A DNA stretch of 64,000 nucleotides from Gnetum montanum (lineage: Eukaryota; Streptophyta; Gnetopsida; Gnetales; Gnetaceae), in the NCBI GenBank assembly GCA_015680685.1, contig MNCI01002305.1, positions 1 to 64,000 of the forward strand. Direction: 5' to 3'. How positions within the stretch are numbered: position 1 is the stretch's first letter; each line of letters starts with the position of its first letter. Of the stretch, positions 1 through 12,929 are shown in pieces. The notes under the pieces are model-generated. The model made no database searches. It worked only from the letters and a program-made list of their open reading frames with translations, and was not told where the DNA came from. Both the position numbers and the translations under genes were made by a program.

Positions 1-1784
1 CGTTTTGTATGGTGGAGTGTAGGGGTACCTCGCCACTCATCACTAACCAATTTCATCAAATAACTACATAATAGTACCTACCTCTATAAACTATCCCTAC
101 TTAGCAAGTTCCTCAATAATAACAACAAGCATAATAACTTCTATTTCTTTGCTCAATGAAAGAAGAGATTCTGAATTAACTACAATCATGGCAAGCTAAG
201 TTCTATGATATTTTCTACTACATTAATCCTACTTATATGTATTTTACTTAGAAATATTTTCAAATACCTATTGATTGATTGCAAGTAGGGCTTTGAAGTT
301 TCATGGTCATAAATTCTATTGTAAGCATAGACATGAATATCATGGTGGTAGGTTCATTCCATCCTATTCATCTGATGGAGAGGATAACACTTTAAGAAAA
401 ATGAGGATTAGTATTGAAGATGTCCTTATACCATTCCTTGAGTGGTACAAAGATGAATAATCTATCTCAAGGATAAACTCTTCAAAAATATCTAAGAAAG
501 CTAAAAAAGATGGTATTTGATGGTAGAAGTGTTACCACTATTTCCATGTCCAAGGTAGCTATAGATGTAGACAAGGAAGGACATTTTTCTAAAAATCACT
601 TAGATCCAAGAGAACCCATGGTTGAATTTTAAATTAATGAGAAGGATCAATGCTAGCTCTTTGTTACTCTAAATCAAGAGTTAATATCATCTCAATGTAG
701 CAATGCTTAGATTGAGGGCCTTCTCCTCTTAAAAGTGTCAATATTCACATGGAGCTAGCTAACTAATCTTACATATATCCCATGTGGTAGGTGAAAAATG
801 TGATGAGAACCTTGGAGATGATTTTCTTCTTATTATGAAAAGAGCTTAATTAAGCACCATTGATGCTAGGCTATTCCTTCAAGGCCTTTGCCTTCACCTT
901 GAAATTAGTAGAAGAAATGAGATTGGAAGAAATCCTTATAGGATAATATCTTATAATACATCCAAATCATGTAGTAAGCATAATTGAAATTTCTATATCA
1001 TTGAATGTCTATTTCTTGTTAGAGACATCATTTTTATTAAGTAACATCTAGTTCAAAAAGCCACCAATTAGATCTTGAAATGTATAATTAATTCTCATAT
1101 ATATCTGATGTTAAATCATCCTATTTGAAGGAAGGAAACATAATGAATATTGTGGAAATGATGCAATATGATCCTAAATTTCTGGACACTCATGATTTAT
1201 TTAAAATATTCCTATACAACTATAGAGCTTAAGCCACTTTTGGATGGCTATGAATACATGCTTCTCACTAATGGTTATTTTATCATTATTAATTTCATAA
1301 TGATGACCATTTAGAAGATAAAGTTAAAAAAAAAAGATAGTTGCTAACTAGAACAAAGTATTTGTCTAGTTTTATGATGAACTCATAGAAATCAACTTTT
1401 TCATATGTCAGCATCACATATACAGGGATCTAGTCATCATGCCTTGGTATATACTTCAATGAAGACTAAATCCTAATTTGTGTGATGTGGTAAAGAATAA
1501 GATCATCCATCTCTTATGAGTTTATTTCATTACATCCATTTAGGATAGTAAGTGAATTAGTCCAAATATAGTCTCAAAAAAGAAAGAAAATGAATGAAAA
1601 GTCTAACTTAACTACAAGTTGCTAAATGCTACTATATTCAAGGACTTTTTTCCATTATAATTTATGGACCAAGTTCTATAAAACATATCTAACTAGAAGT
1701 ACTAGAGTTTTCTTTATAAGTACCAAATCAACATAGTGCCAAAGGAGCAAGCCAACACTAGTTTTAGTCATCTGTAAAAAAAAC
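1..1784. other. AT-rich stretch with no recognisable gene
   Basis: No convincing domain was found on either strand. A short plus-strand open stretch at 275-460 opens at a TTG rather than an ATG and matches no family I know. The region lies just upstream of the RNase H remnant of copy A and probably holds the unreadable 5' part of that element (gag, protease, RT), but this is inference from position only. Confidence 0.4.
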
Positions 1785-3402
1785 CTTTTCTTTCAAGCAG
1801 ATGCCTCAAATATTGCATTAGGTACAGTCCTAATCTAATTTTATTAGAAGTAAAGATCATAGTACATTTACTATACTAGCTCATGCATTGTAGGTCCATA
1901 ACTAGATTATACTACCACACAAAAGAGCTCATGAACATCATTATTATACTTCAAAAAGTCAAGCATTATGTTCTTGGATGTAAGGATTTTGTACATACTA
2001 ATCATAGGAACATATATTTTCTCATGAACAAATTTGATGTCAACCTCTATGTGAATTGATGATTAGTTATTTTATAGGATTTTGATCAACATATGATCAA
2101 GTGCAAGGGATATAAGAGCATGATCGAAGATTATCTTTCAATAATACATACTAGTAATGAATAGGAAGATGTACTTCTAAACTACTTTCTTGATGATTAT
2201 GTTTGTGGGGCTATCTCTGACACTAGGAATGGGTGTAACTAACCATGATATGTGGATATCCTTAATTAACTAATGGCCTAGAAGATACCTTATGGATGGG
2301 ATAAAAGAAAGATCCAGTAATTCCAATACTAGGTAAAGCCTTGGTTACTATAGAGCATTTCTACATGAGGTGCCCTAATTATCTCATGAGGTGGCATTTT
2401 CCTAGAGAGAGCCAAGACATCATATTAGCTCATGTACACCTTGGTATGTGTGGTGGGCACTATGCTAGAAAGAGAACTACAACAAAGGTACTAGTTATGG
2501 GCTATAATTGGCCTACCATATTTTTGTAATGCTCAATAGTTTATGTGCTACTACAGTAATTGTAAGGAAAAGGGAGGTATGTCCTCACGTATGGAGGATC
2601 TGCAATATTGAATCTAACCACTTAAGCTCTTCAACATGTATCGGATTAACTTCATTGGTTCCATTATTCCAATATTCAATGGAAAATATTCCTTCATAAT
2701 AATATATTACATAGGTTTGGCATCCCTAGAATATTGATCTCTAATAATGGTATACATTTTATAGATAATGTTTTCAAGAATTTTTTAAAAATGTTATGGA
2801 GTTAATCATAAATTAAAATTTCATTATCTCCTATATGTCAACAATGAAGAAAAGATTAATAATCATTAAATAATTAAAATACATAGAAAAATTATTAGCA
2901 CATAAAGAAAATACTAGACCAACTAGCTGAATGATGCTGTTGGACCTATTTAATAGCATGGAAAACTCCTACTAACTACATACTATTTAAGTTGGTATTG
3001 GAATAGGTTCCATGATTACCTATTAATCTTAAAACTAAAATATTGGGTAGTGTGGTGATTTGAATATGATTTTTTATTCTACACAAAACTAAAAATTGAT
3101 TACCCTCAACCTTCTTGATTTGAATCGTGAAATCATCTTGATGCATAATGAATTAGAACATTTGTACACCAAGGCTTGTAATGATGTTCATGCAAGAGAA
3201 TTTGATTTGAAACCTAATGAAAAGGTCCTAAATATTAATCCATCACACTTGACCTATTTGGAGAAGTTTCAATTTTAATGGAAAGGATCTTATATTAGCC
3301 ATACGAGTTGTCAATCTAGGACCATGCATATATATCATCTAGATGAGCTTAATAAAATTCATCTAGGAAATGGGAAACACCTAAAATACTATAAAGAATA
3401 TN
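1785..3402 (+). pseudogene. Copy A: Ty3/gypsy RNase H and integrase remnant
   Basis: Degenerate 3' part of a gypsy pol gene. RNase H is readable from about 1785 (an ADAS motif followed by IALGTVL) to about 2130 (HYVLGCKDFVHTNH, then a DFDQHMIKCKG stretch). The integrase zinc-binding region follows at 2341-2529, with the hallmark CGGHYARKRTTTKVL and GYNWPTIF. The C-terminal integrase part is at 3096-3400. Stops and frameshifts occur throughout, and the single N at 3402 lies at its end. The order RNase H then integrase identifies gypsy rather than copia. Copy B at 12930-14425 is a clear paralogue with the same phrases in the same order. No RT or gag could be read upstream and no LTR for this copy was identified. 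Confidence 0.75.
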
Positions 3403-6280
3403 CTTTTGTTATTTTTCTTATAATTTTTAATAAAGTTGGTATGTTTAGTTAGGAAATTATATATTTTTTAAGATTAATGATTATTTATTTATGAACTATA
3501 TTCTTTTTATATTTTTTATTATTATGTATAGGAAAAATAATTAATGTGCTTTATGAATGCTTACCTAATAAGCCAATGGTGGATGGATGAGCTAGAGATA
3601 TGATGATGATATGAGAGTGCTAGAAAGGTTTAAAGTAAATCCTTGAATAATGGAATACCTAATTTATGAAGTTCATCCACCCACATTTCCTATATTAATC
3701 AATAGTAAACCAAAATTAAATTTAGTGGGAGGCTTGATCTCAAACTACAAGTTGTTCAAGCTAATACCAATCAAACGGTGGGTAGATTGTGGGGTCATAC
3801 CTTGGGATGTAAACCATGGAATTCTAGATGATGTATTGATCACTAATAAGAAGAGGATGTATCATCAATGATCCTTGTGAACACTATGATGGATCAAATT
3901 GATGTGAATAGAATAAGTCGATCATATTTACCATCCATGATCATCATAGTTAGCAAAGGTTCATGATTCCCATGAACCTGTGTGTGACATATAGTGAGGG
4001 ATCTATTCATGTTCATTTAAATCAAAGACTCCAAATGGTAATGTCACATTTCAATCATGTCCAAAACTCTTATTCACATCTCATAATGTCCTCTTCTTAT
4101 GAGAAATAATTTCTTCTAAAAAATTAATAAATTAAAAAGGAAGAGGGAATTTGAAGAGTGATATTATTCTAAGCTCACCGATCCTCATAAATTGGTATTA
4201 TTATTATCATGGATCAATTATATATACTTAAGAAAGATAAATATGAAAGGTTGAAAAAATAATCATGTAAAACATGTGTGATATGAATTGAACATGCTTA
4301 TCTCATGTTCAATATATTCCCTAGAATAATTGAGTCCTAAACGTAATTTTTCAAGATAATCTCTAGCCTCATTTCCATCCATGGTAGAAAGACCTGAAAA
4401 TCTTTCTTTTAGTAAACTTTGGTATCACCAAATGCTACTATCACTCAATTCTTAAAATAAATTTATTTCAAGGGGTCAAGATTATAACCCTTGATCCAAG
4501 AAATGATCATCTTTATCGTGGGGATTCCATCAACTTAATCATGGTAATGTAATGATCATAACAATTCAGATTAGTTAGCACAACTAGAGAGGCTAATAAG
4601 AGGTTTTCAATAAATTTAAATTTATGGGACCTACTATGCATATGTGCATGGATGAAGGAAAATCAAATCAAAATTTTTACTTCTAGATAATCTTTAGCAT
4701 GTTGCCTTTGGTTCAATTTCACTAATGGCTATGTATACTAATCAAAGCTAAATGACACTTATATTAGATGTTTTGTTAAGAGGTCTTGAGTTTAATATTC
4801 ACTAATATTTGACTTACTAACTTTTAAGTTAATAATAATAATAATAATAGTTAACAAGTAAATTAATTTTCATTAGTCCAAAGCATTAAATACTTTACAA
4901 ATAGGGATTTTACCAAAAATAGTAATACTTTTTCATAGTAATAATAATACTAAATTAATTATTAATTTTTATAATAATTCAAAAAATAGTTGACCCTTTT
5001 AAATAAATAATAATTATAACCAAAGTTTCGTAAGAAAAATATACATAACCTCATTTATTTTTATTATTTAGTACCATTAATGATGAATGAATAGAGGATT
5101 CAGAACTAGTATCATTTTAGATTATTAAAAGGAAAATCTCATAAGTGTGATCTTACTCTTGAAAAGAAGACTTGGAGGTCTATTCCTATTTTGTGAATAG
5201 GTAGCAATGAAGGGATGTAGCAATGCATCTCTCACTATAGGTAGAAAATGATTAAGTACTTCCATGAGCTAATTGAACTATTGGCTAGTAATCCAATGGT
5301 TTTGGACTTTTTCCTTCTCTCTATTATCCATTAATTTATTCTACATCTCTTTTCTCCATTCTAGCACATTGTTATGTATGATAATATGTCAATTGGAAAA
5401 ATAGAGGATGAGATTTAAACATTCAAGGGGCAAACTAGTGTTTGATGTTGATGTCTCACTGGTTATTGGAAATCCACAAGTGTTCCATTAATAGGTTTTA
5501 TAAGGGCAAGAAAGAGGATGTGCCTACTATGAGAAGGACCTACTTTTGAATCCTTAGTGACTTTTCATTATGAGTGAAATTAAGCTTATCTCTTATGAGA
5601 TGGAAATGGTTTCATGACATAATGCACTTGATTGATCTCCCACATATGTGGTTGTGACTATTGCTTATCATACTACCTCACTTGTGTCTACTTCATTGAT
5701 CTTTAAATTTTCAATATATCTCTCACTTTTATAAATTAATTTTTTTATAGTTCTTATATCATGTGAATGAGTATATCTAACATTATTATTTAAGTGCCCT
5801 AATTTTGGATATCATCCAAGGTATGTTTTATGTATTATAATTTTTACTTNCACATGGATTATGCTTATCATTATTTCAATGCGAAATTATTGTAATGGTA
5901 GTATAATGCCTAGGGGACTAATTTAATTTTAAGAAATTTTAATAGATCATCATGTTTAAGTGATTACAATTGAAATTTCATAGGCTAACCATGTATGAGA
6001 TTGAAAGTATTAAAGCTCAATTTGTGAGCCCACAAGAGAACCAATAGTATCAAATGCAAAGGAGGAAAAATAAATATTCTTGAATTCAATACCTATACTA
6101 GAGAGGCCTTCCTAAAGATAGAGATATAGAGGTAGAAATACATGCTATTGATCTTCAAGGAAAGCATGTTCATAGCAAGGGTTCCCCAAACATGTGTTGG
6201 AACAGGTAGTGTAAGATAATCTAGATGCAGATAATGTGGAAGAGGGAATGAGTGCTAACAATGTATTAGAAAGATCGATC
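3403..6280 (+). repeat. Post-integrase spacer shared by copies A and B
   Basis: Noncoding or fully decayed DNA downstream of the copy A integrase. By eye it is collinear with the copy B spacer: the segment near 3565-3700 matches about 14690-14830, 5230-5700 matches about 15600-16020, and 5880-5960 matches about 16380-16460. The repeats confirm that A and B are copies of one family. A plus-strand stretch at about 5990-6200 reads open for some distance but resembles nothing known. The single N at 5850 falls here. Confidence 0.6.
4831..4849. repeat. AAT trinucleotide microsatellite
   Basis: Six consecutive AAT units followed by a partial unit, inside the copy A spacer. Confidence 0.9.
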
Positions 6281-6439
6281 CATGAGGAAAAGAACTACCA
6301 CTAATTCCTTGATCTTGGTTGATCCAAACTAAAGGAAACACTTGAAATTATTACTCTTTTATAAAGAAGTTCATCTAGAAATTAATTAGATAATGGACTC
6401 TGCTTCTCTTTGTTTTTCCATCTTAACCAAGAGAGATTA

Positions 6440-8600
6440 TCAATGATCACATTCTTAGTCCCTATTCAATCTACCACTGTAATATTGAATTCTTGTAAGA
6501 TCACAAGTCATAGTATGATACGGGGGCTCACTATTGGCTTATTCATTAGGAAGTATATGGCACTATGATCTATGTGCACAAACACTTTATACCCAAGCAC
6601 ATAGTTCTTGAAATTTTTGAAAGCTTACACCACTATCATTAGTTCTTTCTTAGTTTTGGTGTAATTCAACTATGCATCCATAATACTTTAGCTTTCATAG
6701 TGAATGTAATATGGATGTTTTTTATTGTCCAACTATGTAATCATGAATCCCAAGGCATAATTAGATGCATCTATCATTATATTAAATGGTCTAGAGAAAT
6801 TTGGTGCCTGTAGAATTGGAGTTTCTACAAGTTTTTCCTTTAGCTATTGGAATGCATGTTCACACTCATTGGTCTAGATGAATGGAGCATCTTTCTTTGT
6901 AGGCTTGACCAATGGTTTTTTGATCTTAGAGAAATTCACTATAAACCCCCAATAATAGATAGTGTTTCCAAGGAATGGTCAGACGTCTTTGATTATCTCT
7001 AGTTGCTATGATTCCTTAGATGACCCTTATCTTTTCAAGGTCTACCTCAGTCCCTACCTACGTAATTTTGTGTCCCAGTACTATGCCCCCCTAGACTAGT
7101 AAATTAATTTTTTGGCAATTGAGCCTAAGGTTTGTTTTAACACATCTTTTTAGTACTTACACAAAGAAAATCTAAGGCTTGCTCAACTGTAGCCCCATAG
7201 GTAGAAAAGTCATTCATAAAGACTCTACCTTGCTACTAATTTGCTATTGAAAAATAGTAAAGACTAGGCATTGAAATGTTGCAGGGGCATTACACAAACC
7301 AAATGACATCTTGCAATATGTAAAAGTCCCTCAACGACTTGTGAATATTGTTTTGGCCTAATTTTTTGATGTAATATGGATTTGGTTATAGCCGCTATAA
7401 CCATCCAAGAAGCTATAATAGAAATTCCCAGATATGGTGTCCAGAACTTGGTCCACAAATGGCAATGAAAAATGATCTTTAAATGTTGTCATATTCAATA
7501 GCCTAAAGTTTATGAAAACCCATCACTTGCCACCTATCTTTTGCACAATTACGAGTAGGCTAACCACTCACTATCTATGATGGGATAGATGAACCCAACC
7601 TTGAGGAGTTGTTATATTTCTTCTTTGATGATCTATTTTAATCTAGGGTTTAGCCACCTCTACAGTTTCCTTCTTGGCTTCATGACCCGATCAATGTAGA
7701 TACAATGTTGGCATATCCTTGGATCAATTCTAGTTAGTTTAGAATATGACCAAGAAAATACTATTTGACATTTGTTGACCACATTCAACAACTTTTGTTT
7801 TTGTCGGGGAACAAGATTTGCATTGATTATAACTAGCTTGCCATTTCTTAAAAATGCATACTCCATGTTGGCTTGTAAAGTTTTTAACTCTAGAGGATTT
7901 GGCTTGAAATGATTAGGGATTGCCAAATATTTCCAATGGGCATCATTAACTTTGTCATTATAGAGTTGGTGATGAAGTTGATCAATTTCATCCATGTCCT
8001 CGACATAAGCACATGTTAGGTTCTCAGTAGGTTTGATGCATAGTGTGTTGCTATGAGAGTTAGGTATCAGCCACTAGGTACCCTTCTATTTTGTTGTTGC
8101 TGCATATAGGCACCTTTGGATATCAGTTTCATGTGCACACTGATTTCATACTTTTATGAATGTACTTTTAATTGTCTAGATTTTATGCACATAATTGCAC
8201 CCATTATCACTATTGTAATGAATGGAACTTACTTCTTCTCAAGTTGTCAAAATTTGTTCTCCATAGAGATTTCCAAGGAGAAGTCCCTAATTTCCATTCT
8301 TGCATCAACAATGCTTAACCATGCAGATCCCAATGATGGGGAAGTTTCCTTTGCATTTTTCTAACTTGATCACTAAAAATTTGGCAGGATAGGACCACCC
8401 ACAAACTATAGTCAATATGTTCTCCACAATCCCAAAGGGACAATGATTGGCTAGTATACCAATTCCATATAAATATTGCTCTTCTTAAAAGGTGGTAGGT
8501 TCTATTCCTTGTACATGTCATGGGAGATGAGACTAAAACTAGAACTAGAGTCAAGAAGAGCCTTCCAAGGCTCGTTTCCAATGATCTATAAGTAAATAAA
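6440..8600 (-). pseudogene. Copy C protease, reverse transcriptase and RNase H
   Basis: Read on the minus strand. The protease is at about 8580-8300, with a degraded DxGSS-type active-site region and the motif YKE. The polymerase linker is the cleanest part, open at 7995-7660, with LELKTLQANMEYAFL and the TRIDPRICQHCIY stretch typical of the region before gypsy RT. RT follows at about 7560-7000 with FLDGYSGYNQI and FGLCNAPATFQ. RNase H is at about 6960-6440 with the IDASNYALGF active-site motif, LNYTKTKKELM and the IYFLMNKP stretch. Several stops and frameshifts break it, so this copy cannot make a functional polyprotein. No integrase follows. Confidence 0.85.
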
Positions 8601-8999
8601 AGGACTTCCTAGGTTAGATCTCTTCATGGGAAGGTTGTCAATTTTGAACTAATCAAAGACTACATGACTTAACATCATAGTGTAAATCTAAGGTAGAATT
8701 TGATTTGAAGGAACCTCAAATGTGTTTGGTGTAGAGGATGAGGATGTTGGAGATACAAGGTGGCTAGCCACATTAAGTTATGAGGGATTTGGAGGACTGT
8801 TGAATAAAAAAAATGGTCATTTCTTGGATCTATTATTCAAACCACTCGACTAGAATACTAGTTGTAAATTTACAAACCCTCACAGCATTTCATTGCTATG
8901 GCTATGGAGAAATTTTGCCCTACATAGATGAAGTAGGAGGTAATTGGGTTGAGGATGGAGGAATATGTGTAGACAAATGCAAATGGTGGTGTGGATATG

Positions 9000-11100
9000 A
9001 GGGCTCCCCTTGAGTAGATGGTAAATGAGTTTGATGTTACTTTGGAGGATAATAGGGATGTTGAAATAAGGAGTGGCTAGGAGAACCATGTCAAGAAATA
9101 GTTTTTTGAACATAGTACCTATATGAATTTGGTTTCCTGTAAGGGTAGTTTTGTCTCAATGGTGGTATTCCCCATGACTGTGGTTGTTTCCACTACTAGT
9201 ATTACTCATATGATGGTGGTGAAGCTCCACTTGGATAGTAAGCTTGTTGTTGATGGTGGAGCTACCTTGGATTACATTGAGGATAATGTAATCATCTAGG
9301 TGCTTGCCTCCTTTCTAGTTGAGGATTCAATGTATATACCAAAGACTCTTGTAAGTGTGACACCATAGGGAAACATCCCTTATGATGGTCATATTGACAA
9401 ATGTCACATCCAACATCATCATCTAAGTCTATATCCACAACTTCTTCTACTACAACAACTTTACCCTTACCTCTTTAGTAGGCATGTTTAGCTTCTCTCT
9501 ACCTCCTATGATCACAATCACTATTTTTCTCTCTAGATTCTTAAGAAATATTCATATAAATTTGGAATTTTTCATTTAAAGAGTCCCATAATTTATAAAC
9601 CTTTTCTAAAATATTAAAAACAAATTTTTGGATGTGCAAGGTTTTCTTGTTCATCACCTCATCAAGTGGTGACTCCTCCTTCTCACAGAATTATACCTTC
9701 CTTTTCTTGATGGACGGGTCCCTATGATATTCTTTTTCATGTTGCCTCTTTCACAACTCATCTTATTTTTTTGCTACCTACTCTATCAACCTTTCAATTT
9801 GATGAGCTCTTAGTTTAAATTGTCTCCCTTGGGGATAAACCCCAAGAGCTTTTCTAGTTTCTACTCTAAGCCTTTCTATGCTATAGCAAAGTTGTTTCCT
9901 CTAATAATAATCATGGCCAAGGCATCGATGTAAGAGAGAATAATATTTACCCATGGTGGCATCCAATGTTTCATGTGTTCTCTATTTCCAGCCCTAGATT
10001 TGACTTCTTAGATTAGACACTCTAGAATATGTATGGTATTTGTCATTAAATAGTTCAAGCATGGTACTCCATTTGCGAATGGATTCTAGTTGCAAGGACT
10101 AATACTAGCTTTCTACCTTCTTGATGAGTACCCTAGCAAATAGATTTAATTTTTTCTAGTCATTTTCTATGTTTTTTAAGGCACAAGCATCATGAAAGGC
10201 TTGCAGATCATAGTTATATCCTCCCTCAAATCTTGGGATATTGTTCACGTCTAAGTGCTTGATCCGACTAGCTTTCACATGCCTGGTTGAAATTTTTACA
10301 AACTTTGTAATATTTAACATACTTTGAGTTCCCAATAAAGGCTCATCATAATCATTATTTAATTATCTTCAATGATGTCCTCTATTACCCATTCGTTCAT
10401 TATGGGCCTAGCAATTAGTATTATTATCCTGTTATTCATCTTCATCACAACGTTTTTTAGAACCAGAAGAGGAAGAAGAATATGGAGACAAAGATGGCAA
10501 AGAGGGAGGAGGAATACCACCACCATGGTATCTACAAACTCCCCTTTAGTTTTTGTATCCACATTCATCATTTTTTTATCATCTTGATGCTTGTTCAAGC
10601 CCTTACATTGACTGCCATTTATACCTAAACCTAGATTGTTGATAGTGGACCATAGATTTAGGGCCACAACCCCATCACCAATAATGAGGTATGGAAAATT
10701 TTCATGTTGAGAGCCCCTAAAATGAGAGTCCTCATTTTCACCTTGGTTAAGCAGGAACAAGCAATTAGTAAATCATTTTTCCTTCACAAACTCATGGTGC
10801 TTCTCCTAGTGTTGATCTCTTTGGTGTTATGTTTTAGTAGGATGGTAGTCACGGTAGTCATAATCATGCATAATGTACTCCTCTTGAAGATCTTGGATGC
10901 CTAAATTCTTGAGAGTTTGAAGTAGCATCATGGGCATAGATTGATTAGGAGGCATTACAATTTTGCCTTTCATATCACACCATTGCAATTCTTCATCCTG
11001 ATGTAAGATGAAGGTGAAATTAGGGACATACTCATATGGATGAGTATATACTACCTTGCATTCTTGAGGGACTAGTAGTATAGCATCATCACAACTATGA
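9000..11100 (-). pseudogene. Copy C gag polyprotein remnant
   Basis: Minus-strand reading from about 11100. The N-terminal part (about 11100-10850) is open and hydrophilic. The capsid core lies at about 10260-9780, with NNIPRFEGGYNYDL, LKNIEND, LNLFARVL, RKWSTMLELFNDKY and RVETRKALGVYPQGRQFKL. A zinc knuckle of the form C-x2-C-x4-H-H-x3-C (CDICQYDHHKGCF) lies near 9380-9420, followed by a Pro/Gln/Tyr-rich tail. The order capsid, knuckle, then protease downstream is standard for gag. Frameshifts and many TAG/TGA stops show it is dead. An overlapping plus-strand open frame at 10372-10587 is only a shadow. Confidence 0.75.
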
Positions 11101-11237
11101 GAAGAAGAAATTTTGTAAAATAAATAAAATATCAGTGTGATTATGTAACTATATTACATGTGAGAATGATGTTGACCTTAGGGTTCATCCAATAAAGTTT
11201 ACTAATCCTAGATAGGACATGTTTTAAACAAAAAGAG

Positions 11238-11255
11238 TCCTTGGCAATAGCACCA
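11238..11255 (-). other. Copy C primer binding site, tRNA-Asp type
   Basis: On the minus strand the sequence next to the LTR end reads TGGTGCTATTGCCAAGGA. It matches the usual Athila-type primer site (complement of the tRNA-Asp 3' end, beginning TGGCGCCGTTGCC) except for C-to-T and G-to-A changes. It fixes the orientation of the neighbouring LTR. Confidence 0.8.
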
Positions 11256-11256
11256 A

Positions 11257-12136
11257 TGATGAGCTTTGAAAAGTACCCTTACATTCAACCATATGAATCA
11301 CAAAGCATTCACATGTGAGCCTAGCAAATTCCATGGACTCTATAGTTTTCTAGTGCACTAGTTCTCTAGAAAGTAAACTGGATGTTAAGAATGTTTATTG
11401 TCTTCCCAACTACACTTCTGAAGCTCAAGGGTATGATTTAAGTGTAATTGAGGCACATAATTTTCATTATTTTATATTTTATGATTTTGATGCTTGAAAT
11501 AAACAAGATAGAGAATAAATTAATTTAATGTCTACTTTAATCTAATTAATTAACTATTGTTTGAGTAGTCTTGACATAATTATCTGGTCCCACTTGCTGT
11601 ACACATCCTAAACACCTATAATGTTGCTGGGTTACCAAGTGTTAAATGCTATTGGGATTATCAAACATCATTCACATGCTCAAAGTGGTCATACTTATGT
11701 CCTTACTTATTTACTATTTAGCTTATCTCACTTAATTACTTAATTATTTTAATTATTGAGGAACATTGAATAAATAACTAAAATGATTTAAGCTCTCCAA
11801 AATGCTGGAAGGTTTATCAAGAAGTTTGTCTTTATTTCCACACACACTATCATGCTCAAGTCCAACAGGGCTTCAATAAAGATCTATACACTCAACAACT
11901 TCTACTATGTGCACTCAAGAAAATATTCTAACTTTCAAATGAAAAAGGTGCAAGAGCTCTGCTACAACTATGACAAGATGTCCCCTAAACATGGTAGATT
12001 GACACATATTTATAGGTAAGAACAAGCCTTGCATTGATGTGGCTACATCAACGCATCAAACAATGCATCAATGGGGCCTAGTTGATGCAACCTAGTTGAT
12101 GAGGCATCATCGACATAGCCAATCCATGAATCATCA
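11257..12136 (-). repeat. 5' LTR of copy C (LTR family L)
   Basis: An 880 bp LTR, minus orientation, starting TGATG at 12136 and ending CTCATCA at 11257, directly followed by the primer site. It is homologous over its length to the LTR at 17802-18633. A TATA-like TATTTATAGG-type region lies near 12000 and CATCAATG/CATTGATG motifs recur between about 12030 and 12120. The same block recurs in the fragment at 25291-25446. Confidence 0.75.
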
Positions 12137-12929
12137 CCAACCATCAAGGGAAAAGGTCCATTTTCCATGAAGGCTCATGATTAGGAATTTTTAATCCAAA
12201 TGTAGCTAGAACCCATAAGGCTAATCTCTTCTATAGCTTTCAACATCTTCACTTATTAGGACTATATCTAGTGATGATAATTTCCTCCTTTTAGATTGAG
12301 GTAATTATCACATGATTAATAAATTTTTTGCATTTTATAAGAGCATGTTCATGATACTAGGATTAAATGAATCAACAACATTTATATCCTAATATTCAGA
12401 GGGTATACTAGCGATGGTCCCCAACTTCACATGCAAGCATTTGATAATGCTTGCTATCTACAAGGTATCATTAGTGATTACTATAAGTTATAGTTAGTTT
12501 CTTGTGTCTTTATTGAACAAGAAAAATCCTAGTACAAATCCTTACCACCTAAATCAATTCAAATATGTACATACATGAATAGATTTTCCACATCAAATTC
12601 CAAACCTCTGCCCATATTTTTAACATCCACAAAGAAATGGCTGAATGAAGGCAAGAAGATCATGAAGGCCAATATCTAAAGAAAAGGCTAACCCAAATTC
12701 TAGTGTTGCATAGTTTCAACTAGACTTAACCTTTTCATATAATGATAGATTCTTCTAATTTTACATTGGTTGTAATCCTAATTTAGTCTTTTGAAAAGAA
12801 GAAATCCTACTACATCCACTGTGCTATCCAAAGTATTCTAGGATCTTAACTAAATTAAATCACCACTAAAAAGAAGTTATTAACGATCATTATTCACTAA
12901 CAAAATTTAAGAATTATGTTATTAAGTGC
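12137..12929. other. No gene recognised
   Basis: AT-rich sequence between the copy C LTR and the readable start of copy B. I see no coding domain. It may hold the unreadable RT and RNase H N-terminus of copy B. Confidence 0.4.

Larger units (their letters stand above)
6440..12136 (-). mobile_element. Copy C: Athila-type Ty3/gypsy element, 3' part missing
   Basis: Minus-strand element reading from 12136 down to about 6440: 5' LTR, tRNA-Asp-like primer site, gag with a zinc knuckle, protease, RT and RNase H in normal gypsy order. Integrase and the 3' LTR are not found; the sequence below 6440 is the spacer of copy A in the other orientation, so the element was truncated or rearranged there. 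The primer site, the domain order and the absence of a chromodomain-type end point to the Athila/Tat branch rather than chromoviruses. Confidence 0.8.

Noticed and set aside
10372-10587. Plus-strand hydrophobic open frame
   Set aside because: Opposite-strand shadow of the copy C gag remnant.
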